Shown here piece after piece: positions 7,405 through 13,975 of a stretch of DNA of 19,276 nt (within the stretch, counting starts at the first letter, position 1; the number at the start of each line of letters is the position of its first letter). Position numbers and translations under genes: made by a program. The notes under the pieces are model-generated. The model saw only the letters and a program-made list of their open reading frames with translations, had not been told where the DNA came from and ran no database searches. This DNA is from Alphaproteobacteria bacterium (GTDB taxonomy: Bacteria > Pseudomonadota > Alphaproteobacteria > RF32 > CAG-239): the NCBI GenBank assembly GCA_017479785.1, contig JAFVBT010000062.1:1-19276 (forward strand). The letters are read 5' to 3'.

Positions 7405-9213
7405 TCAGTCCTTATAGAGATCTTTAAAATTCAAAGCATATGAAGAAGCTAAATAAAAAATCAAGATATCCGTATGAAAATCCAAAATATGTTTTTCAAA
7501 TCGTTTCATATCATAAACATTAGATACGCCTCTTTCTTGATTATTAACTCTGAGCATTTGCACATCAGAAAAAGTATAAGGCAAAAACGACATTAAGAAA
7601 CCGCCATACGAATTACCCAACAAAGTTACTCTTTTAGGAAATCCTTTATCATAATGCGTAATGCGACTCATATCAATCGGCCCACGTTTAACTTGAAGAT
7701 TTTCTCTGTCTTTGTGGTTAAAATACTTATACTTATCATGTAAAGGACACAAAGATTTTAGCCCTAACCGTCTGCAATCCGAACCGGTATAAAAAGGTCT
7801 GTCAAATAAATTCTTAAAACCGCCACGTCTCGGTTTTTCATTGTATAAAAACTCAAAATCTTCCTTTTGTAGTATTTTGATATCAGGATGTTTTTCTTTG
7901 ATTCTTTTTAATAATTCCTGATAACCGAGAAAGGCTCCGAATTCCGACCAATGATGGTCAGTCTTATTGTGCGTTAAATCGGTATAATCATTAAAGTACA
8001 AATTACGAGGATATATTAATTCTATATTATTGTGTTTTAAAATATAATCATTTAACGGATAAATAATACTGTTATTCTTATCAATATTTACATAAACATC
8101 TTTCAGTTTATACAAATAAATATCTTCTTTGGCCGGAGGAATAAGCAAATACAAATCAATATTATTTTTCTTCGCAAATCTTTGTAATTTGGCAATATTC
8201 TCAGATATTATCTTCATATTTTCTTCAGAAATAGGCTTAAGAAAATATTTTATGAGATTGAGATTAAAAATCGTATCATCAGGAGATTTAATTGCTAAAT
8301 TATTACGTTTATATTTATTTATGTTATAATTCCATGTATAATAAGCATTCAACAAATATTCTCTGCCGAAAAATCGATCATTAAACCATTTTTCAAACTG
8401 TTTTCCGTAATTAAGATTAAGCGTCTTGTCAAGCAAGCTCGGATATTTTGCCAGCATACGATTCTCTTGCACAGACTTTGTAACCGTTGAAATATGGCTC
8501 ATCGGCACAAACAGCAACACAACAAATGCCACAACAAACACAATATCAATCCGGCTGTTATGCTCCATTATTTTAAATTTTGAAACATATTGAATTGACT
8601 TATAACTTAATAGAAATGCCAGAATTATTACACTGAAGAATAGCAGCCAATTCATTGAGTAAAAACGTCTTAAATCGCTGAAGCGCCAATGATGTTTGCG
8701 TGCCTCAAACGATAGTTTTATGATTTCGCCTTTTTTGACCGTGATTACATATTTCAAAGGATTGTCAAACTTGCATGTTTTCCTGTCTTTGAAAATTTGT
8801 TTACCATTAACCTCCATTGAGCGAAAATCAACTAATACAGGATATTGCTTAGCATTAAACACAAAATAAGGTCCGCGCCACAAGATTGTTATATTACCAT
8901 CGTTAACAGCCTCAAATTCAACCGTAAATTTTCGCCATTTTGAAGAAATTGTCCCGTTAATAACAGCTGTATTCTTGCGCCGTTTCTGATATTCAACATT
9001 ATGCCAAGAAGGAGATTGAACTTCCGTTACTTTTACGGCAACATTTTCATCAGCCGCATTCTGAATATCAACACGTGCCGCTTTATTATGAAAACTACTC
9101 AACCACATCCCCGCAATCAAATTATCGGAAAATAGCGGTGCAAACAGTAATATCAGAATAATTGTAAGAAATATCGTCAATATAAAACGTTTGCGAATAT
9201 TAACTTTTTTCAT
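7405..9213 (-). CDS. AlgJ/AlgX-like SGNH O-acyltransferase partner with extra N-terminal beta domain
   Basis: A protein of 602 residues from ATG 9213. A longer reading from TTG 9282 is unlikely, because that TTG is the -35 box of the promoter and ATG 9213 has AAGG six bases upstream. Order: a membrane segment (about 8-27), a beta-rich region (about 45-180), two membrane segments (about 187-205 and 223-239), then an AlgX/AlgJ-like domain that starts with ENRMLAKYPSL and FEKWFNDRFFGR. Catalytic candidates are the DHHWS motif (Asp419, His421) and Ser535 in LLGNSYGG, matching the Asp-His...Ser layout of AlgJ/AlgX, which acetylate polymers in the periplasm. Normal AlgJ/AlgX proteins lack this N-terminal beta domain and the extra helices. 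It is coupled to the MBOAT gene downstream. The acylated glycan is unknown. Confidence 0.85.
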   Translation of the reverse strand: MKKVNIRKRFILTIFLTIILILLFAPLFSDNLIAGMWLSSFHNKAARVDIQNAADENVAVKVTEVQSPSWHNVEYQKRRKNTAVINGTISSKWRKFTVEFEAVNDGNITILWRGPYFVFNAKQYPVLVDFRSMEVNGKQIFKDRKTCKFDNPLKYVITVKKGEIIKLSFEARKHHWRFSDLRRFYSMNWLLFFSVIILAFLLSYKSIQYVSKFKIMEHNSRIDIVFVVAFVVLLFVPMSHISTVTKSVQENRMLAKYPSLLDKTLNLNYGKQFEKWFNDRFFGREYLLNAYYTWNYNINKYKRNNLAIKSPDDTIFNLNLIKYFLKPISEENMKIISENIAKLQRFAKKNNIDLYLLIPPAKEDIYLYKLKDVYVNIDKNNSIIYPLNDYILKHNNIELIYPRNLYFNDYTDLTHNKTDHHWSEFGAFLGYQELLKRIKEKHPDIKILQKEDFEFLYNEKPRRGGFKNLFDRPFYTGSDCRRLGLKSLCPLHDKYKYFNHKDRENLQVKRGPIDMSRITHYDKGFPKRVTLLGNSYGGFLMSFLPYTFSDVQMLRVNNQERGVSNVYDMKRFEKHILDFHTDILIFYLASSYALNFKDLYKD

Positions 9214-9253
9214 ATCGTACCTTGTATAAGTCACCAAACTAAGATTTGGGATG

Positions 9254-9282
9254 GTTATAACCCTCCGATTGAATATTGTCAA
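9254..9282 (-). promoter_or_regulatory. Near-consensus promoter of the O-acylation operon
   Basis: Minus strand: TTGACA (9282-9277), a 17-base spacer and TATAAC (9259-9254). Transcription should start near 9247, 34 bases before ATG 9213. Its position shows that reading the coding region from TTG 9282 would place the start codon inside the -35 element. Confidence 0.85.
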
Positions 9283-9320
9283 CCCCTAACACCTTAGGCT
9301 CTTTTTTTTGTTTTTTATGC

Positions 9321-9349
9321 TTGACAAGTGCTATTTTATTATTTATAAA
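9321..9349 (+). promoter_or_regulatory. Strong promoter of the ffh-rpsP-rimM-trmD-rplS operon
   Basis: A perfect TTGACA (9321-9326), a 17-base spacer and TATAAA (9344-9349). It is divergent from the O-acylation promoter, with 38 bases between the two -35 boxes. The transcript should start near 9356, leaving a leader of about 125 bases before ffh. Confidence 0.85.
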
Positions 9350-9387
9350 GCACTTAAATTTATAGAATTTTTACCGACATAACGTAA

Positions 9388-9446
9388 AAATTTTAAGCTC
9401 TACGGAGTCCGTCAGTCAGCGAGGTTTCGCACACTGGCGTAAATTT
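9388..9446 (+). promoter_or_regulatory. Structured 5' leader of ffh
   Basis: Within the long leader a hairpin is readable. C9410-T9416 pairs with A9433-G9439 (seven pairs including one G-U). Then come a CA/AC internal loop and GCGA/TCGC (9419-9422 with 9427-9430), closed by a GGTT loop. AAATTT at 9388-9393 can also pair with the AAATTT at 9441-9446, enclosing the hairpin. ACG..CGT at 9402-9412 offers a competing fold. It lacks the conserved core of the small SRP RNA and has no T-run. A role in controlling the operon is inference. Confidence 0.45.
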
Positions 9447-9479
9447 GTATGTATTAACTTTTGCAAGGATAAAACTTGA

Positions 9480-10859
9480 ATGTTTGAAAGTTTGACCGAC
9501 AAGCTGAGCAAAGCTTTTTCCAAGATAACATCTCGCGGGGTGCTGTCCGAAAAAGATATTGACGATGCCATGCGTGAAATCCGTATTGCACTGCTGGAAG
9601 CCGATGTTTCTCTGCCGGTGGTAAAGAGTTTTATTGCACAAGTTAAAGAACAGGCTTTGGGCGAAAAGGTTGTTAAATCGGTTCAGCCGGGTCAAATGGT
9701 CATTAAAATCGTTCATGATGAACTTGTTAAATTGTTGGGCGCGGAAACAACCGAACTTAATTTTAATGCCCCTGCTCCGGTTTGTTGGATGTTGGTCGGT
9801 TTACAAGGTTCCGGTAAAACAACAACTGCCGCCAAAATTGCCAAGAAACTGAAAAAAAACAAGCGTATTTTGCTGGCCTCGTTAGACGTTTATCGTCCTG
9901 CGGCACAAGAACAATTACAACAACTCGGCTCTCAAATTGCGGTTGACGTTTTGCCAATTATAAAAAGTGAAAAGCCACTTGAAATTACAAAGCGCGCCTT
10001 AAAGGAAGCCAAAACAGGCGTTTATGATTTACTGATTTTGGATACGGCAGGACGTTTGCAAATTAATGAAACTTTAATGAACGAAGTTGTTGAAGTTAAA
10101 AAAATCGCCGAACCGACGGAAACATTGCTTGTTGCCGATGCTTTAATCGGTCAGGAAGCATGCAACGTTGCCAAAGAATTTAATGATAAAGTCGGAGTAA
10201 CCGGTTTGGTCTTAACAAGAATTGACGGTTCTTCCCGTGCCGGTGCGGCTTTATCCATGAAAATGGTTGCCGATGTACCGATTAAATTTTTAGGTACCGG
10301 TGAAAAAATTGATGATATTGAAGAATTTCATGCCGACCGAATTGCCGGACGCATTTTGGGACAGGGTGATGTTGTCTCACTGGTTGAAAAAGCCATTGAA
10401 AACGTTGACCGCCAAGAAGCCGAGGCTATGGCCGGCAAAATGCTGAAAGGCTCGTATGATTTAAACGATATGCTTAATCAAATGAGACAAATGCAAAAAA
10501 TTGGCAGCATGGGAAGTATTATCGGAATGATTCCCGGACTGTCAAAATTTAAATCTCAGATTGAAGAATCCGGCGTGTGCGACAATCTGATGAAAAAACA
10601 GGAAGCAATCATTCTTTCAATGACAAAAGTGGAACGCTTGCATCCGAGCATAATAAAAGCTTCTCGTAAGAGAAGAATCGCACTCGGTTCCGGAACAGAA
10701 GTTCATGATGTCAATGTCTTGCTTAAATCATACGAGCAAATGTCGACAATGATGAAAAAAATGGGCAAATTCGGCGGTTTGTCGTCTATGGCCAAAATGT
10801 TTAAGGGTAATCCGTTCGGTGGTTTTCCGGGCGGAATGAACAAAAAATTTCCGTTTTAG
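9480..10859 (+). CDS. ffh: Signal recognition particle GTPase Ffh
   Basis: Protein component of the bacterial SRP. It binds 4.5S RNA and hydrophobic signal sequences as they leave the ribosome and docks with FtsY at the inner membrane. The 459 residues follow the family layout. The N domain (about 1-95) contains ALLEADV. The G domain has GLQGSGKTTTAAK (107-119), DVYRPAAQEQL (136-146), DTAGR (188-192) and TRIDG (246-250). The M domain (about 300-459) is methionine-rich. The RNA-binding GSGTEVHDVN motif is present, and the tail is glycine/phenylalanine-rich. ATG 9480 has AAGGAT nine bases upstream. It is first gene of the translation/secretion operon behind a strong promoter and a structured leader. 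Nothing is missing. Confidence 0.98.
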   Translation: MFESLTDKLSKAFSKITSRGVLSEKDIDDAMREIRIALLEADVSLPVVKSFIAQVKEQALGEKVVKSVQPGQMVIKIVHDELVKLLGAETTELNFNAPAPVCWMLVGLQGSGKTTTAAKIAKKLKKNKRILLASLDVYRPAAQEQLQQLGSQIAVDVLPIIKSEKPLEITKRALKEAKTGVYDLLILDTAGRLQINETLMNEVVEVKKIAEPTETLLVADALIGQEACNVAKEFNDKVGVTGLVLTRIDGSSRAGAALSMKMVADVPIKFLGTGEKIDDIEEFHADRIAGRILGQGDVVSLVEKAIENVDRQEAEAMAGKMLKGSYDLNDMLNQMRQMQKIGSMGSIIGMIPGLSKFKSQIEESGVCDNLMKKQEAIILSMTKVERLHPSIIKASRKRRIALGSGTEVHDVNVLLKSYEQMSTMMKKMGKFGGLSSMAKMFKGNPFGGFPGGMNKKFPF

Positions 10860-10887
10860 GAAATAAATTTTTGAAAGGAAAAACTAA

Positions 10888-11289
10888 ATGTCAGTACGTA
10901 TAAGACTATCTCGCGGTGGTTCTAAAAAACGTCCGTATTATCATATTGTAGCTGCTGATTCAAGATCTCCTCGTGACGGCAGATATATTGAAAAATTAGG
11001 TGCATACAATCCGTTGTTGCCGCAAGACAATGAAGGCAGACTGGTTTTGGATAAAGAAAAAGTCTGTGCTTGGTTGTCTAAAGGCGCTCAGCCGACGGAA
11101 AGATTGCAAAAGCTTTTCTCTAACTTGGGTATTTGTGCCGCACCGAAATTGCGTGAACAACCTAAAAAATCGGCACCTAAAGCTAAGGCTGTTGAAAGAG
11201 CAAAAGCTAAAGAAGAAGCCGCTGCCGCTGCAGCCGCTGCAAGTGCTGAATCTTCTGCCGAAACACCTGCAGAAGCATCTGCCGAATAA
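10888..11289 (+). CDS. rpsP: 30S ribosomal protein bS16 with Ala/Glu/Ser-rich tail
   Basis: The first 80 residues or so are a normal bS16, starting MSVRIRLSRGGSKKRPYYHI, with the RDGRYIEKLGAYNP motif. It is a small-subunit assembly protein that binds 16S rRNA. After about residue 90 the protein continues into a Lys/Ala-rich linker and then a low-complexity tail rich in Ala, Glu and Ser (from about residue 105 to 133). Tails of this kind occur in some alphaproteobacterial S16 proteins and are expected to be disordered. The tail is encoded largely by GCN and GAA codons. AAAGGA lies 9 bases before ATG 10888. It is 28 bases after ffh and in the same operon. Confidence 0.97.
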   Translation: MSVRIRLSRGGSKKRPYYHIVAADSRSPRDGRYIEKLGAYNPLLPQDNEGRLVLDKEKVCAWLSKGAQPTERLQKLFSNLGICAAPKLREQPKKSAPKAKAVERAKAKEEAAAAAAAASAESSAETPAEASAE

Positions 11290-11346
11290 TTTTTACCACA
11301 TAAAAATTAAGAGTTATTTTGAGCCTGTCTATAAAGGATATGTGAT

Positions 11347-11868
11347 ATGAATAAAAAGGTTTGTCTCGGAAAAATTGTTGCCGCACACGGTATTAAGGGC
11401 GAAGTAAAGTTTAATTGCTACACGCGTATGCCTTTTAAATCCGGTGTTTTCGGCACGGTTGAAACCGAAGACGGCTCACAAAAATTTCAAATCAAAGTAT
11501 CCGGAAAAAGTACTTCTAATATACGCTTGCAAATCAAAGGCGTAACAGACAGAAACGCCGCTGAAGCGCTTATCGGTACGGAGTTTTATGCAGACAGAAG
11601 CATTTTTCCGACTTTACCGGATGAAGAATTTTATCAAATGGATATTGTCGGATTAAAAGTATGTTTACAAACTCCGGAAAATGAAATCGGACAAGTTGTC
11701 GGCTTTCAAAATTTCGGCGCCGGTGATATTATTGAAATAAAGCTTACCGGTAAAAGATCAACCGAAATGTTGCCGTTTACCAAAGCGTATGTACCGACGA
11801 TAAATATAGAAGAAGGTTATATCATTGTCTCTTCCGCAACAATGATTTTTGCTGATGATGAGGCGTAA
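11347..11868 (+). CDS. rimM: Ribosome maturation factor RimM
   Basis: A 173-residue protein that helps mature the head of the 30S subunit, binding uS19 and supporting 16S rRNA processing. The N-terminal RimM beta-barrel opens with VCLGKIVAAHGIKGEVKF. The C-terminal PRC-barrel-like half begins near EEFYQMDIVGLKV (about 95-107) and contains GAGDIIEI and LPFTKAYVPTI. The length is normal. ATG 11347 has AAAGGA 7 bases upstream. The bS16 gene ends 57 bases before it, with no terminator in the gap. Its stop lies one base before the favoured trmD start, indicating coupled translation. Identification rests on family sequence and on the conserved rpsP-rimM-trmD-rplS order. Confidence 0.96.
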   Translation: MNKKVCLGKIVAAHGIKGEVKFNCYTRMPFKSGVFGTVETEDGSQKFQIKVSGKSTSNIRLQIKGVTDRNAAEALIGTEFYADRSIFPTLPDEEFYQMDIVGLKVCLQTPENEIGQVVGFQNFGAGDIIEIKLTGKRSTEMLPFTKAYVPTINIEEGYIIVSSATMIFADDEA

Positions 11869-11869
11869 A

Positions 11870-12559
11870 ATGGTGATGAAAGTCAAAATTCTGACAATCT
11901 TTCCGGAAATTTTTCCCGGGTTTCTCGGGTATTCATTGACCGGAAGGGCATTAAAAGACGGAATTTGGCAGTTGGAAACCGTAAATATCAGAGATTATGC
12001 TTTTGATAAACACGGCTCCGTTGATGACACACCATGCGGCGGCGGTGCCGGCATGATTATGCGTCCCGACGTGTTAGGTAATGCCATAGAAAGCACCTAC
12101 AACGGCGGCAGAATAATCTATATGTCCCCGCGCGGCAAACCGCTTACCCAAGCAAAAGTCAAAGAACTGAGCAAAGAAAACGCTTTAACAATAATTTGCG
12201 GACGCTTTGAAGGTATTGATGAACGTGTCATTGAAGAATATAACGTTGAGGAAATAAGCATCGGCGATTATATTCTGACCGGCGGTGAACAAGCGGCAAT
12301 GGTTATGTTGGATGCGGTTGTGCGTCTTTTACCCGGCGTGCTCGGTAATGCGGCCTCAACCGAAAATGAAAGTTATGAGAACAACTTATTGGAATATCCG
12401 CAATACACACGTCCGATAACATGGAAAAACCGTGATGTGCCGGAAATTTTATTAAGCGGACATCACGAAAACGTTGCCAAATGGCAAAGACAGCAGGCTC
12501 TTCAAATAACGAAAGAACGTCGACCGGATTTATTGGAAAAAACTCTTGATTCTGAATAA
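11870..12559 (+). CDS. trmD: tRNA (guanine37-N1)-methyltransferase TrmD
   Basis: Methylates G37 next to the anticodon using S-adenosylmethionine, preventing +1 frameshifts. It works as a SPOUT-fold dimer with a trefoil knot. Visible motifs are KVKILTIFPEIF at the N-terminus, GGGAGMIMRPD, YMSPRGKPLTQ, IICGRFEGIDERV, and the knot segment EISIGDYILTGGEQA with LLPGVLGN. The frame is open further upstream to 11849 inside rimM. I choose ATG 11870 because GAGG (11860-11863) sits 6 bases before it, it starts one base after the rimM stop, and it gives the usual N-terminus (229 aa). ATG 11876 is a possible alternative. The C-terminal region (LSGHHENVAKWQRQQAL) is normal. Confidence 0.96.
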   Translation: MVMKVKILTIFPEIFPGFLGYSLTGRALKDGIWQLETVNIRDYAFDKHGSVDDTPCGGGAGMIMRPDVLGNAIESTYNGGRIIYMSPRGKPLTQAKVKELSKENALTIICGRFEGIDERVIEEYNVEEISIGDYILTGGEQAAMVMLDAVVRLLPGVLGNAASTENESYENNLLEYPQYTRPITWKNRDVPEILLSGHHENVAKWQRQQALQITKERRPDLLEKTLDSE

Positions 12560-12603
12560 ATTCTGTTGTATAGAATAACAAATTAATAAAAAGGTTGGAA
12601 AAA

Positions 12604-12999
12604 ATGAACATTATTGAAAACATTGAAAAAGAGCAAATGGAAAAGCTCTTGGAAGGTAAAAATCTTCCGATATTCAAACCGGGTGACACTTTACGCGTTC
12701 ATACCAAGGTTAAAGAAGGTGACAGAGAACGTATTCAAATTTATGAAGGCGTTTGCATTGCACGCAAGAATGACGGTATAAACTCCTCTTTCACGGTTAG
12801 AAAAATTTCTTTCGGTGAAGGTGTTGAACGTGTATTCCCGTTATATTCTCCGAACGTTGCTAAAATTGAAGTATCTCGTGTCGGAAAAGTTCGCCGTGCG
12901 AAATTATACTTCTTACGTGCTTTACGCGGCCGTTCTGCCCGTATTGCCGACGATTTGTCGGTATCCGTTAAGGACGTTAATGCCGGTATTCAAAAATAA
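12604..12999 (+). CDS. rplS: 50S ribosomal protein bL19
   Basis: A large-subunit protein at the 30S-50S interface, contacting 23S and 16S rRNA near bridges B6 and B8. Family motifs are FKPGDTLRVHTKVKEGDRERIQIYEGVCIARK (about residues 21-52), FTVRKISFGEGVERVFPLYSP and the C-terminal VRRAKLYFLRALRGRSARI. I place the start at ATG 12604 (131 aa), with AAGG nine bases upstream, rather than at the in-frame TTG 12595, which would add three residues and overlap the ribosome site. It is the last gene of the ffh operon and is followed 17 bases later by a strong intrinsic terminator. Confidence 0.97.
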   Translation: MNIIENIEKEQMEKLLEGKNLPIFKPGDTLRVHTKVKEGDRERIQIYEGVCIARKNDGINSSFTVRKISFGEGVERVFPLYSPNVAKIEVSRVGKVRRAKLYFLRALRGRSARIADDLSVSVKDVNAGIQK

Positions 13000-13016
13000 T
13001 CGGTTTGATGCTATTG

Positions 13017-13051
13017 AAAACACCGCTGATTTTTCAGGCGGTGTTTTTTTT
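13017..13051 (+). terminator. Intrinsic terminator of the ffh operon
   Basis: The arms CACCGCTGA and TCA-G-GCGGTG (one bulged G) flank a TTTT loop, are preceded by AAAA, and are followed by eight T residues. It begins 17 bases after the rplS stop and precedes the promoter of the permease gene. Confidence 0.93.
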
Positions 13052-13077
13052 GCATCAAAACTACTATAAAATCATAA

Positions 13078-13105
13078 TTGACTCTGAAATAAAAATTTAT
13101 ATAAT
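13078..13105 (+). promoter_or_regulatory. Promoter of the ArsP_2-like permease gene
   Basis: TTGACT (13078-13083), a 16-base spacer and a perfect TATAAT (13100-13105). A second TATAAT occurs at 13116-13121 without a good -35. Either leaves a leader under 30 bases, too short for a metal riboswitch. Confidence 0.7.
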
Positions 13106-13137
13106 TGCCAAAGCGTATAATCTGTAAGAGATAATAA

Positions 13138-13968
13138 ATGGATATTTTAGCTGATACACTCATTGACAATTTAAAATTATTGCCGTTTTTGCTGATAACA
13201 TATCTTTGTATAGAATATCTTGAACACAAAACATCAAGCAAAATGCAAGAATGGATTAAAAAATTCCGTATCGGCGGTCCTTTGGTCGGAAGTATTCTCG
13301 GCGCCTTACCGCAATGCGGTTTTTCCGTTGTAGCGGCTAACTTTTATGCTACCGGAATTATCGGAATCGGCACATTAATGGCAATTTTCCTATCCACTTC
13401 GGATGAAACCTTACCGATATTGATTGCCAATGCTGCCGATCCGCTGCTGATTGTGCAAATCATCTGCTATAAAATAATATGCGGTGCCGTTTTCGGTTAT
13501 GCATTATATGCCATATTTTTGAATAAACAAAAAAGAATTAACATTGCTGACTTCTGCCACCACGAAGAATGCCACTGCAGCCACGGCATAATCAAGCCGG
13601 CCTTGCGCCACACGGCTGAAATATTTTGTTTTATTTTTATCATCACACTGTCACTCAACTATACAATGATTTTCATAGATTTACAACAGGCAACCGCTTT
13701 GTTGCAAATTCCGCTTTTGGGCGAATTTATCAGCGGTTTCATCGGTCTCATTCCGAACTGTTCGGCCTCTGTTGTCTTAACGCAACTTTATATTGACGGT
13801 TTCATCAATATAAACACTTTATTCAGTGGCAGTCTTGTCAACGGCGGTGTCGGTTTGTTGGTTTTATTCAGAGTAAATAAGAACATCAAAGAGAATCTGC
13901 ATATTTTGGCATTACTATACGCGTGCGGTGTCTTGGGTGGCATCACAAGCAGTTTATTTTTTCAATAG
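13138..13968 (+). CDS. Putative metal/metalloid permease, ArsP_2 (DUF2899) type
   Basis: This 276-residue membrane protein has two matching halves. PQCGFSVVAANFY (58-70) with LSTSDE (85-90) is echoed by PNCSASVVLTQLY (206-218) with SLVNGG. Between the halves is a hydrophilic loop with a metal-ligand cluster, CHHEECHCSH (140-149). Paired P-x-C-G/S motifs in an internally duplicated membrane fold are characteristic of the ArsP_2/'putative manganese transporter' family, thought to export heavy metals or metalloids; the true substrate is unsettled. ATG 13138 follows a weak GAGAT ribosome site. It is a single-gene unit between the ffh terminator and the convergent hydG, whose stop lies only 7 bases away with no clear terminator. 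Confidence 0.8.
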   Translation: MDILADTLIDNLKLLPFLLITYLCIEYLEHKTSSKMQEWIKKFRIGGPLVGSILGALPQCGFSVVAANFYATGIIGIGTLMAIFLSTSDETLPILIANAADPLLIVQIICYKIICGAVFGYALYAIFLNKQKRINIADFCHHEECHCSHGIIKPALRHTAEIFCFIFIITLSLNYTMIFIDLQQATALLQIPLLGEFISGFIGLIPNCSASVVLTQLYIDGFININTLFSGSLVNGGVGLLVLFRVNKNIKENLHILALLYACGVLGGITSSLFFQ

Positions 13969-13975
13969 AATCCCG

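Noticed and set aside
9285..9308. Small hairpin CCTAA-CACC-TTAGG followed by a T-run, resembling a plus-strand terminator
   Set aside because: The stem is only five pairs, AT-rich, and no plus-strand gene lies upstream to terminate; it overlaps the divergent promoter region.
9356..9479. Small SRP RNA (4.5S) gene before ffh
   Set aside because: The conserved SRP core (GGAAG...AGCAG type) is absent, so it is treated as a leader, not as ffs.
12303..12689. Minus-strand frame opposite trmD/rplS
   Set aside because: Shadow of two firmly identified genes, with no ribosome site and no recognisable domain.
13106..13137. Manganese (yybP-ykoY) riboswitch before the permease
   Set aside because: The leader is under 30 bases with no structured element.
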